Part shown: positions 1 through 6,152 of the stretch, one piece after another | Layout of the letters: each line of letters begins with the position of its first letter | Numbering within the stretch: position 1 is the first letter of the stretch | Source: Gammaproteobacteria bacterium | GTDB taxonomy: Bacteria > Pseudomonadota > Gammaproteobacteria > Pseudomonadales > Azotimanducaceae | DNA: 9,130 nucleotides | Direction of reading: 5' to 3' | Assembly (NCBI GenBank): GCA_030432795.1 | Contig: JAUILW010000102.1 | Span: 1-9,130 of the forward strand | Program-made: the position numbers and the translations under genes | Notes under the pieces: model-generated | Seen by the model: only the letters and a program-made list of their open reading frames with translations | Told to the model about the DNA's origin: nothing | Databases searched by the model: none

Positions 1-2
1 TG

Positions 3-1340
3 CAGCCGGGTGAAGCGCGATGCCCTGGGCCGAGCGTTCAGGATCTGCTGGCCAAGGACCGTGCGGCGCCGCCCGCGACTTTGCGCGGTGAGTCGTATGA
101 GTTTCTCGGCGATGAAGACCTGCCGTTCGAGCGTTACACGTCTCAGGCGTTCTACGATGCGGAAATCGAACGGCTGTGGTCGCGCACCTGGCAGTGGGCC
201 TGCCGTGAGGAGCACGTGCCCAACCCCGGCGACTACTACGTATATGACATCGACCGTTATTCGGTGCTCGTGGTGCGCGGCAACGATGCGCGCATTCGTG
301 CGTTCGTCAACAGCTGCCCGCACCGCGGCATGCAGTTCTTTGACGCCGGCACGCAGGGTAGTGGCAAACAATTCCTGCGCTGCCCCTTCCACGGCATGTC
401 GTGGGAGCTGGATGGCAGCTTGCGCGACATCCCCTGCCGCTGGGACTTCCCCCATGTCGAGAACGAATCTTTCGGCCTACAGGAACTGCCTTGCGATGTG
501 TGGGGTGGCTTCGTGTTCATCAATCTCGACGAGAACTGTGCGCCTTTGAGTGAGTATCTCGGGGTGCTGCCGGAACACTTTGCGACCGCCCCACTAGAGA
601 ACCGCTACGTGCGCATGCACACCCAGAAGGTCGTGCACGGCAACTGGAAAATGGTGATGGAAGGCTTCCTCGAGGCCTACCACGTGCTCGCCACGCACCC
701 CATGCGGCTGCACATGTCGAGCTGGGCGAACACCCAGTACGATCTCTTCGGCCCCAACGTTTCCCGCTTTCTGCAGACGTTGACCAGCGGCAACCCGATA
801 CATCCTCGGCAAATCAGCGAGCGGGAGTTGTATGCGGAGCTTGGCCGTAACCCAGATGAGCTGGCGGAGGGAGATACGGCTCGCAACGCGCACTGTGACA
901 AGTTGCGTGCGGAGCTTTCGGAGCAGTACGGTGCCGACCTGTCAGGAGTATCCAACTCCATCCTGCTCGACTCCATCGAGTACCACCTGTTTCCCAACGC
1001 CTGCTTCTTTCCCGGCGTGACGATACCGCTGATCTATCGTTTCCGGCCGCTGGGTGTGGATCGTACGATCCACGACATCCTGCAGCTGCAACCTGTGCCG
1101 GACAACGGTGAGCGCCCGCCAGCGGCACAAGTGGTAAAACTAGACATTGATACATCCTACACACAAGCGCCCGGTTTCGGCCCCCTGGATGTGGTGCTCG
1201 ATCAGGACTCCGACAACTTCAAGCGCCAGTGCGCCGGGATGAAAGCGTCACTCAAGCCCGGCCAGACGCTGGCGAACTATCAGGAGGTGCGCATCCGCCA
1301 CTTCCACAACACGCTCGACAGCTATCTGCAGCGGCGTTGA
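3..1340 (+). CDS. Rieske non-heme iron ring-hydroxylating oxygenase, alpha (large) subunit; 5' end outside window
   Basis: Cytoplasmic oxygenase subunit that would use a Rieske [2Fe-2S] cluster to feed electrons to a mononuclear iron and hydroxylate an organic substrate, probably aromatic or cyclic. Numbering from the TTG at 81, the Rieske ligands are C79-x-H81 and C101-x2-H104, within the CPHRG and CPFHG motifs. The mononuclear iron site is E198-x2-H201-x4-H206, where Glu replaces the more usual Asp, with D376 the likely third ligand in the QDSDNF stretch. The frame stays open from 81 back to base 3, and the extra codons (including VQDLLAKDRAA) look like a normal family N-terminus. The true start is therefore probably upstream of the window and the TTG at 81 is not needed. 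No reductase, ferredoxin or beta subunit is visible. The substrate cannot be read from sequence. The stop overlaps the next gene's start. Confidence 0.93.
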   Translation, partial: QPGEARCPGPSVQDLLAKDRAAPPATLRGESYEFLGDEDLPFERYTSQAFYDAEIERLWSRTWQWACREEHVPNPGDYYVYDIDRYSVLVVRGNDARIRAFVNSCPHRGMQFFDAGTQGSGKQFLRCPFHGMSWELDGSLRDIPCRWDFPHVENESFGLQELPCDVWGGFVFINLDENCAPLSEYLGVLPEHFATAPLENRYVRMHTQKVVHGNWKMVMEGFLEAYHVLATHPMRLHMSSWANTQYDLFGPNVSRFLQTLTSGNPIHPRQISERELYAELGRNPDELAEGDTARNAHCDKLRAELSEQYGADLSGVSNSILLDSIEYHLFPNACFFPGVTIPLIYRFRPLGVDRTIHDILQLQPVPDNGERPPAAQVVKLDIDTSYTQAPGFGPLDVVLDQDSDNFKRQCAGMKASLKPGQTLANYQEVRIRHFHNTLDSYLQRR

Positions 1341-1591
1341 GCTGGACGGTCTACATCATCGAAGCATCGGACGGTTCGTTGTACACGGGCATTACCACCG
1401 ACATGGAGCGGCGCTGGCAGGAGCACGCGGTTGGTCTGCGCGGTGCCAAGTTTTTCTGCGCCGGCCGCCGCCCGCAGCGCCTGTGTTATCAGGAGGCAGC
1501 GGTTGATCGCAGCGCTGCCACACGGCGCGAGCTTGCCATCAAGCGCCTGAGCCGGACGCAAAAGTTATCGCTCATCGGGCGGTGCCCATGA
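1337..1591 (+). CDS. Small GIY-YIG nuclease-domain protein (UPF0213/YhbQ-like)
   Basis: An 84-residue protein that is essentially a single GIY-YIG domain, the usual size for the UPF0213 family that includes E. coli YhbQ. Visible landmarks are V5-Y6-I7 (the GIY part), Y16-T17-G18 (the YIG part), the ERRWQEH helix with the catalytic Arg candidate R26, and E65 in the RRELAIK segment as metal-binding Glu. The C-terminal RLSRTQKLSLI resembles the Lys/Arg-rich end of YhbQ. I chose the TTG at 1337 because the domain begins immediately after it and it forms a TTGA overlap with the Rieske stop. The ATG at 1229 in this frame would only add 36 residues of unrelated sequence inside the Rieske gene. The family is linked to DNA cleavage or repair, but the role of this member is not established. 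No strong ribosome binding site precedes the start, which fits translational coupling. Confidence 0.85.
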   Translation: MSWTVYIIEASDGSLYTGITTDMERRWQEHAVGLRGAKFFCAGRRPQRLCYQEAAVDRSAATRRELAIKRLSRTQKLSLIGRCP

Positions 1592-2676
1592 GGATCGCTG
1601 TCGTCGGCGGCGGGGTAAATGGCTTGTGCTGCGCTTGGATGCTCTGCAGTCAGGGGCATCAGGTGACGTTGTTCGAGCGCGGCGCGTTGATGCAGCGTAC
1701 GAGCCGCGCCTCGTCCAAGCTTCTGCACGGCGGCTTGAGGTATCTTGAGAACTTCGAGTTTCGCCTGGTGCGCGAGGCGTTGCGCGAGCGCGATGGCTGG
1801 CTGCGGCGGGTGCCGAGCCTGGCGCAACCGTTGCGCCTGGTCGTGCCGATCTATCGGAACAGTCGGCGAGGCCGCTGGATGGTGGGTGCTGGCCTCGTGC
1901 TGTATCGCCTGCTGGCGCCGCGCAGCCCCTACGGTGATTTCCTTTGGCTCGGCCGCGATGAACTTCTCGGTCGCGACCCTGATCTGCGCGCAGAGGGGCT
2001 CCTTGGCGGCTGGGAGTTTTCCGACGGGCAGATGGACGACTACGAGCTCGGTTTGTGGATCGCCGGGCAGGTGCGAGACCTCGGCGGCGAGATCCGCGAG
2101 CAGAGCGGCGTGTCGCAGGCGCGACCTGACGGCACGGTGGTCACCGAATCCGGCGAAAGCCTGGAGTTCGAGCGGGTGGTCAACGTGGCCGGACCCTGGG
2201 CGGAAGGTCTTGCTCAGGCCAGTGGCGTCAAGCTGCCCTACCATCTCGATCTCGTGCGGGGCAGCCACCTCGTTCTCGACCGTCCCTGCCCGCAGGCCTA
2301 TCTTCTGGAAGTGATTGGCGAGCGGCGAGTGTTCTTCGTTCTGCCGTGGAAGTCGCGCACGCTGCTCGGCACCACCGAAGTCCGCCAGTCCATCGATGAG
2401 CCCATCGAGTGCAGCGCCGAGGAGGAGGCGTACCTGCTCGGTGCTTATCGAAGCTACTTTGGTGTAGAAGTGGATCCCGTGCAGATCATCGAGCGCTTCG
2501 CCGGTGTGCGGCCGCTGATCAGCTCGGCGCGCAACCCCAATCGCGCCTCCAGGGAGTATGCGTTCCATCAGAGCGATCGGCTGCTCACCGTCATGGGCGG
2601 CAAATGGACCACAGCCATGGCGCTCGGCAAACAGGTAGCCCGACGCATTCGCAAACGGCGAGGGCCGGGCTCGTGA
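1588..2676 (+). CDS. FAD-dependent glycerol-3-phosphate dehydrogenase-like oxidoreductase (GlpD/DAO superfamily), short form
   Basis: A 362-residue flavoprotein. The N-terminal Rossmann fold has GGGVNG at residues 7-12 and the ribose-binding acidic E30. It is followed by SSKLLHGGLRYLE (about 42-54), a hallmark of FAD-dependent glycerol-3-phosphate dehydrogenases. The end of the catalytic domain has FAGVRPL (304-310) and GGKWTT (337-342), another GlpD-type FAD-binding segment. GlpD itself is about 500 residues with an extra C-terminal helical domain; here the protein stops about 20 residues after GGKWTT, so that domain is absent. It may oxidise glycerol-3-phosphate to dihydroxyacetone phosphate and pass electrons to quinone, or act on another hydroxy acid or polyol phosphate. 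I chose the ATG at 1588, which forms an ATGA overlap with the preceding stop and places the Rossmann strand at residue 2. A GTG lies two codons upstream at 1582. Confidence 0.88.
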   Translation: MRIAVVGGGVNGLCCAWMLCSQGHQVTLFERGALMQRTSRASSKLLHGGLRYLENFEFRLVREALRERDGWLRRVPSLAQPLRLVVPIYRNSRRGRWMVGAGLVLYRLLAPRSPYGDFLWLGRDELLGRDPDLRAEGLLGGWEFSDGQMDDYELGLWIAGQVRDLGGEIREQSGVSQARPDGTVVTESGESLEFERVVNVAGPWAEGLAQASGVKLPYHLDLVRGSHLVLDRPCPQAYLLEVIGERRVFFVLPWKSRTLLGTTEVRQSIDEPIECSAEEEAYLLGAYRSYFGVEVDPVQIIERFAGVRPLISSARNPNRASREYAFHQSDRLLTVMGGKWTTAMALGKQVARRIRKRRGPGS

Positions 2677-3431
2677 CGCAATCATCGGCACCGGAGGTAG
2701 CACTCATTGTCGGCGGAGGTCCCGGCGTCAGCGCAAGCTGCGCGCGATTGTTTGCCGAGCAGGGGATGCAGGTGGCCATCGCTGCGCGCAACCCGGACAA
2801 ACCGTCGCTCGATGCGCTGGATGCGCTCGGCGTACGTCGTTTTGCTTGCGACGCGGCGGACGAGGCATCGGTAGCAGGGCTGTTCGCCGAGGTCCAGGCA
2901 ACGCTGGGCAGCCCGCGCCTCGTGGTACACAACATCGACGGCCGCTCGCCGGATATCTTTCGCAAGGCCATCCAGGAGGCGCCGCCGGAGTTGGCGCGTC
3001 AGACGCTCATGCATGGTGCCTTCAGCGCGTTTTTGGTGGGGCAGCAGGCGGCGTCGCGGATGCTGGCCCACGATGTGGACGCCAACGGCTGCCGCGGCAC
3101 CATCGTCTTCACCAATGCCAGCGCTGCCTTCAAGGGCTACCCGCGCAGTAGTGCCTTCGCCATGGCGGCGCATGCCAAGTCGGGGCTTGCCCAGAGCATG
3201 GCGAGAGAGCTCATGCCGCAGGGCGTGCATGTGGTGCACGTGCCCATCGATGCCGCGATCGGTCGTCTGCAGCCCGACGGCAGCCGTGCCCATTGGGCGG
3301 CCGGCCAGACCGTGGATGACAACATGGCATTCCCCGAAGAGATCGCCCGCACCTATCTTGCGTTGCATCGTCAGCACCGATCCACCTGGGCGTTTGAGGT
3401 GGTACTGCGGCCGTGGACGGAAAACTGGTGA
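2673..3431 (+). CDS. Atypical short-chain dehydrogenase/reductase (SDR) family protein
   Basis: A 252-residue Rossmann-fold protein. The nucleotide-binding loop is GGGPGVSAS (residues 14-22), like the AGPGLGAS loop of a divergent SDR subgroup, but with Ser in place of the third Gly. VHNIDG stands where classical SDRs have NAG, and S150 in TNASAA sits at the catalytic Ser position. The usual YxxxK is not present: aligning on the following LAQSMARE segment puts F162 and A166 at the Tyr and Lys positions, with a Lys only at 169. The C-terminal half (GVHVVHVPID) matches the same subgroup. The GTG at 2673 makes a GTGA overlap with the upstream stop and places the first beta strand near residue 9; the frame is open further upstream, but inside the flavoprotein gene. 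The SDR fold is clear. Substrate, and even catalytic activity, are uncertain. Confidence 0.85.
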   Translation: MTQSSAPEVALIVGGGPGVSASCARLFAEQGMQVAIAARNPDKPSLDALDALGVRRFACDAADEASVAGLFAEVQATLGSPRLVVHNIDGRSPDIFRKAIQEAPPELARQTLMHGAFSAFLVGQQAASRMLAHDVDANGCRGTIVFTNASAAFKGYPRSSAFAMAAHAKSGLAQSMARELMPQGVHVVHVPIDAAIGRLQPDGSRAHWAAGQTVDDNMAFPEEIARTYLALHRQHRSTWAFEVVLRPWTENW

Positions 3432-3522
3432 TGTCCCCGTCGCCCGTGACGTAGTGCCGCGGCGGAAAACCGTCACCTGCCGCAGGCGTGATGCAGTGCA
3501 CAACAATCGCTGGGCACATCGC

Positions 3523-3528
3523 TAGAAT
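3523..3528 (+). promoter_or_regulatory. Possible -10 promoter element upstream of the small exported protein
   Basis: TAGAAT matches the sigma-70 -10 consensus at five of six positions and lies 34 bp before the ATG at 3563, in the 131-bp spacer after the four-gene chain. The -35 region is weak: at 17-bp spacing the hexamer is ACAACA, matching only its last three bases. It is a plausible start of a new transcription unit but is not proven. Confidence 0.35.
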
Positions 3529-3562
3529 CGCCGCCGAATTCCTAGCTGTGTAGATCAGTAAC

Positions 3563-3805
3563 ATGAAGTCCTACGTTATGCGTTTGTTTGTTGCCGGTTC
3601 AATGATGACGGCGGTATCCGCGGCTGTGGCCGATGAGATGCGCCTCGAGCAGATCCGAGTGGATGAAGAGATCATCGTGGTTGCTGACGTGGTGGATGCC
3701 GAGCGCCTGCAGAGGCCGGCGGTGCCGGAAATCGTCGCCAGCGATGGGGTGCTCCAGGATCTAGCCAGCCGTCTTGCGCGGCCGGTAGCCAGCACCGAGT
3801 CCTGA
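3563..3805 (+). CDS. Small exported protein of unknown function
   Basis: An 80-residue protein with a clear Sec-type signal peptide. There is a basic start (K2, R7), a hydrophobic core at about 8-22, and a probable cleavage after AVA at residues 21-23, leaving an acidic 57-residue mature protein. The mature part has no cysteine and no transmembrane segment. It contains EEIIVVADVV (about residues 35-44), then a Pro-containing stretch and a helical-looking C-terminus. I do not recognise the family. The IIVVAD stretch faintly recalls the start of TonB-dependent receptor plug domains, but the rest does not continue that way. The signal peptide, the plausible promoter upstream and the independent position support a real gene. 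The ribosome binding site is poor. It may act in the periplasm or at the envelope, next to the cytochrome c' gene. Confidence 0.65.
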   Translation: MKSYVMRLFVAGSMMTAVSAAVADEMRLEQIRVDEEIIVVADVVDAERLQRPAVPEIVASDGVLQDLASRLARPVASTES

Positions 3806-3842
3806 CGCCTGCGGGGGCGTCTCCCTGCGAAAATGACGCCCC
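3804..3842 (+). other. Two mutually exclusive stem-loops at the 3' end of the small-protein gene
   Basis: GACGCC (3804-3809) can pair with GGCGTC (3816-3821) across a 6-nt loop. Alternatively GGGGCGTC (3814-3821) can pair with GACGCCCC (3835-3842) across 13 nt. The two stems share bases 3816-3821, so only one can form at a time. The first overlaps the stop codon at 3803-3805. Neither is followed by a run of T, so a classical intrinsic terminator is not supported, although a weak termination or attenuation role is possible. Confidence 0.45.
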
Positions 3843-3861
3843 GCTTCTGAGCTCCTTGCTT

Positions 3862-3881
3862 CTGACACGTCGCCGTGTCAG
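3862..3881 (+). repeat. Perfect 8-bp inverted repeat (hairpin or operator)
   Basis: CTGACACG (3862-3869) and CGTGTCAG (3874-3881) are perfect reverse complements separated by TCGC, making a compact stem with a 4-nt loop. The downstream bases are not T-rich, so it is not a convincing terminator. It lies about 50 bp upstream of the cytochrome c' start and could be a regulator site or a stabilising RNA hairpin. Confidence 0.5.
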
Positions 3882-3884
3882 GTT

Positions 3885-3914
3885 ATTCAGCGATTGATTG
3901 TCCACTCGCTGAAT
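3885..3914 (+). repeat. Perfect 9-bp inverted repeat just upstream of the cytochrome c' ribosome binding site
   Basis: ATTCAGCGA (3885-3893) and TCGCTGAAT (3906-3914) are perfect reverse complements separated by 12 bp. The arm centres are 21 bp apart, about two helical turns, which suits a dimeric DNA-binding regulator. As RNA it would be a 9-bp stem ending 5 nt before the AGGAAAGGAG ribosome binding region. It does not match the FNR consensus or the NsrR consensus as I know it. Confidence 0.5.
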
Positions 3915-3915
3915 C

Positions 3916-3925
3916 AGGAAAGGAG
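3916..3925 (+). promoter_or_regulatory. Strong ribosome binding site for the cytochrome c' gene
   Basis: AGGAAAGGAG contains a good Shine-Dalgarno core (AAGGAG, 3920-3925). It lies 5 nt before the GTG at 3931 and 8 nt before the second GTG at 3934. It supports a start at one of these tandem GTG codons and is the strongest ribosome binding site seen in the window. Confidence 0.75.
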
Positions 3926-3930
3926 TAATC

Positions 3931-4398
3931 GTGGTGAAGGTTTTTTCGGGGCTGAGCAAAATCATCTGCCTGGCGGTTGCCGTCATGCTGTCCAATTCGG
4001 CAATTGCGGCTGACGAACGCACGCAGGACGCGGTCGATGCCAGGCAGGGGCTGCTCAAAGTGGTTCGATCATACTTTGGGCCCATCTTCGTCATGGTTCG
4101 TGGTGACATCCCCTATGACGCCGAGGTGGTGGAGAAAAACGCTTCCGCCATTGCGGCGTTGCTGCCAATGATTCCCGACCTGTTCCGCATGGATACCTCC
4201 GGTGTCGATGTGCAGAGCGGTGCGCTCGATGGCATCTGGGACAACTGGGATGATTTCGCCGCGAAGGCTGAGGCGTCTGCAGCAGCAGCGCGGGAACTCG
4301 CCGCTGCGGCTGGTGACGAAGCTGCGGCGCAGGCAGCGTTCCGCAAATTCGGCGGTTCGTGCAGTGCCTGCCACGATGAATACCGCGAACAGGACTGA
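3931..4398 (+). CDS. Cytochrome c' (class II c-type cytochrome), periplasmic
   Basis: A 155-residue precursor. A signal peptide (basic residues at 3 and 10, hydrophobic core about 11-20, AIAA near 24-27) is followed by a helical, Ala-rich mature domain. The single heme motif CSACH lies at residues 144-148, seven residues from the C-terminus. A C-terminal heme site in an all-helical protein of about 130 mature residues is diagnostic of the cytochrome c' four-helix bundle. Family members bind NO and CO and take part in electron transfer or nitrosative-stress protection; which applies here is not visible. The start is GTG at 3931 or 3934, both served by the ribosome binding site at 3916-3925. 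The gene overlaps the cytochrome b561 gene by 23 nt, indicating co-expression of a periplasmic acceptor with its probable membrane electron donor. Confidence 0.93.
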   Translation: MVKVFSGLSKIICLAVAVMLSNSAIAADERTQDAVDARQGLLKVVRSYFGPIFVMVRGDIPYDAEVVEKNASAIAALLPMIPDLFRMDTSGVDVQSGALDGIWDNWDDFAAKAEASAAAARELAAAAGDEAAAQAAFRKFGGSCSACHDEYREQD

Positions 4399-5077
4399 TC
4401 GCGCGCTCATCTGGGATCTGCCCCTGCGCCTGGTGCACTGGGGCCTGGCGCTGTGTGTGGTTGGTTCCTGGGTGACTGCAGAACTTGCCACGGACTACAT
4501 GGATTGGCACATGCCACTGGGCTATACCAGCCTGGGACTCGTGTGCTTCCGGCTGATATGGGGGTTCGTCGGGCCCAAACACGCGCGCTTTGGATCTTTC
4601 CTTAAGGGTCCAGCGCGGGTATGGGCGCACGCGCGCGCGCTGTTGAGCCCGCAACCCGCGTCCGACGTCGGGCACACCCCGCTGGGTGGCTGGGTGGCAC
4701 TTGCGTTGATCCTGCTGATTGGCGCACAGGCAGGTATCGGCCTGTTTATCACCGACGATGTGCTCTTCTATGGCCCTTACAACGGGGCAGTTTCCAGCGG
4801 CACTGCCGGTGCGCTGGCCGGCTGGCACCATACGCTGTTCGACGCCATCTGTGTGCTGGTACTGGTGCACGTAGGTGCGGTGATCTGGTACGCGTGGCGC
4901 AAAGGACAGAATCTCGCGCCTGCCATGGTGACGGGCAGGAAGCCGGCGCCCGCAGGTGAAGGCATTGCGGGGTCCATGCTGTGGCGTGCCCTGCTCATCG
5001 CCGTGGCGGTTGCGGCTGCGGTAACCGCATTGGTGCAGCTGGCGCCACCTCTGCCCATGGCAGACTACTACTTCTGA
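4376..5077 (+). CDS. Cytochrome b561-type di-heme membrane protein, partner of cytochrome c'
   Basis: A 233-residue integral membrane protein of the bacterial cytochrome b561 / Ni-hydrogenase b-type cytochrome family. Candidate heme ligands in four membrane segments are H21 (RLVHWGLA), H45 (DWHMPLGY), H151 or H152 (GWHHTLFD) and H165 (LVHVGAV). A further hydrophobic segment near the C-terminus (about 205-225) suggests an extra helix. Such proteins move electrons from the quinol pool or other donors to periplasmic carriers, and family members are often encoded beside cytochrome c'. The ATG at 4376 lies inside the end of the cytochrome c' gene, immediately after its CSACH codons. The conserved LIWDLPLRLVHW start follows a few residues later, and there is no good start after the cytochrome c' stop. 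Translational coupling is likely because no separate ribosome binding site is evident. Confidence 0.9.
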   Translation: MNTANRTDRALIWDLPLRLVHWGLALCVVGSWVTAELATDYMDWHMPLGYTSLGLVCFRLIWGFVGPKHARFGSFLKGPARVWAHARALLSPQPASDVGHTPLGGWVALALILLIGAQAGIGLFITDDVLFYGPYNGAVSSGTAGALAGWHHTLFDAICVLVLVHVGAVIWYAWRKGQNLAPAMVTGRKPAPAGEGIAGSMLWRALLIAVAVAAAVTALVQLAPPLPMADYYF

Positions 5078-5116
5078 CGGTAGGCTTTGCCTGACGGATA
5101 CTTTCGAGGGGGCGAT

Positions 5117-6151
5117 ATGTTCGATCTGCAGGCAACGATTCGCTGGGTGACGGGCGTTATAAAGACGCCCGTGGAAACGGCAAAGGCGTACCGGGACGGC
5201 GACCCGCCGTGGTTACAGACATTCCTGCAGCTGCCGTTACCGCTATTTGTTGCCGCAACGGTACTGGCGGGGTTGCTTTCCCTATTGCTCGGCGGTGCCG
5301 TTGGCATTGGCGGTGTTGCCGGCGTGCTCTGGATGCTGGCAGGTTCGCTCATCTGGAGTTTCGTGCTGGCAGTCATCCTCGATCAGGTCGCAGGGTTTTT
5401 TGGCGGCGAGAAGAATTTCGATCGCGCCTACGCACTCGTCGGCCTTACTTCGGTGATCAGTGCCATCGGCAGCGTGCTGTCGGTGGTGGCCTGGCTCGGC
5501 GGTTTGCTCAGCCTGGCGGCAACGGTCTACGCGATCTACCTCGCCTATCAGTTCGTGCCAATTTTTCTCGGCGTGCCCGAAGAAAACCGGGTGAAGCACA
5601 TCGTCGTGTCGATCATCGCAGGCTTTGTGCTCGGACTCATCGTCTTCGGCTTCATCGGCGGAATTGTCGGCGGCGCGGCGGCCATCGATGCGTTTGACAG
5701 TGACGAAGAGGACCGGGTTACCGACGTGGAGCCAGAGGTGGGCGGAGGTCTGTTTGCCGGGGTCGAGCGCCAGGCGAAGCTGGCTGAAACAGCGCAGAAC
5801 GATCGATACGAGCCGCCGGCCGACGGCAAGCTGAAAGATGCTCAGGTGGTTCGTTTCGTGGACACCATGAAGAAGACCGCAGCGCTCAGAGAGCGTCTGA
5901 CAAAGAAATGGGACGATATCGATGAAGACAACCCATCGCTCGGGGACATCTTCAGCGGTGCGGGGGATGCCATGCGTGTCGGTACAGCCGAGATGGAGGT
6001 GGTAAAGACGGCGGGCGGTAACTGGGCTGAGCATCAGTGGGTGCGCTCCACCCTGGAGACTGCGCGCATTCAGCAGGACATCAACGATGCCGTGCGCCAC
6101 AACTACGAGCTCTTCCTGAAATATTCCGAAGACATCGAGCGGTACGAATAG
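5117..6151 (+). CDS. Yip1-domain-like multi-pass inner-membrane protein with soluble C-terminal extension
   Basis: A 344-residue protein. Residues 1-36 form an amphipathic lead-in with an SP-like TPVETAKAYRDGD segment. About five hydrophobic segments follow (roughly 41-60, 66-88, 106-127, 129-152 and 162-186), rich in Gly and Val. This layout matches bacterial Yip1-family proteins, whose function is generally unknown. Residues 187-344 are soluble, charged and mostly helical, with D/E-rich stretches (DSDEEDR, DDIDEDN), and are not part of the standard Yip1 domain. The ATG at 5117 is preceded by GAGGGGG at 5106-5112, a suitable ribosome binding site. The TTG at 5087 would add ten residues without such a site. 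The gene follows the cytochrome pair by 39 bp and precedes the SDR by 1 bp, so it is probably co-transcribed with both. Confidence 0.75.
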   Translation: MFDLQATIRWVTGVIKTPVETAKAYRDGDPPWLQTFLQLPLPLFVAATVLAGLLSLLLGGAVGIGGVAGVLWMLAGSLIWSFVLAVILDQVAGFFGGEKNFDRAYALVGLTSVISAIGSVLSVVAWLGGLLSLAATVYAIYLAYQFVPIFLGVPEENRVKHIVVSIIAGFVLGLIVFGFIGGIVGGAAAIDAFDSDEEDRVTDVEPEVGGGLFAGVERQAKLAETAQNDRYEPPADGKLKDAQVVRFVDTMKKTAALRERLTKKWDDIDEDNPSLGDIFSGAGDAMRVGTAEMEVVKTAGGNWAEHQWVRSTLETARIQQDINDAVRHNYELFLKYSEDIERYE

Positions 6152-6152
6152 C

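Noticed and set aside
10..549. Arg/Ser-rich plus-strand frame near the left edge
   Set aside because: It overlaps the Rieske iron-sulfur motifs in another frame and has the composition of an out-of-frame translation.
1489..2703. Long minus-strand open frame (404 codons) opposite the flavoprotein gene
   Set aside because: The plus-strand frame has clear GlpD-type motifs. The minus-strand translation is low-complexity, His/Ala/Arg-rich and matches no family I recognise, so it is an antisense shadow in GC-rich DNA.
3446..3476. GTGACG/CGTCAC pairing after the first SDR gene as a terminator
   Set aside because: The stem is only 6 bp with a 19-nt loop and no T-tract, so chance pairing in GC-rich DNA is likely.
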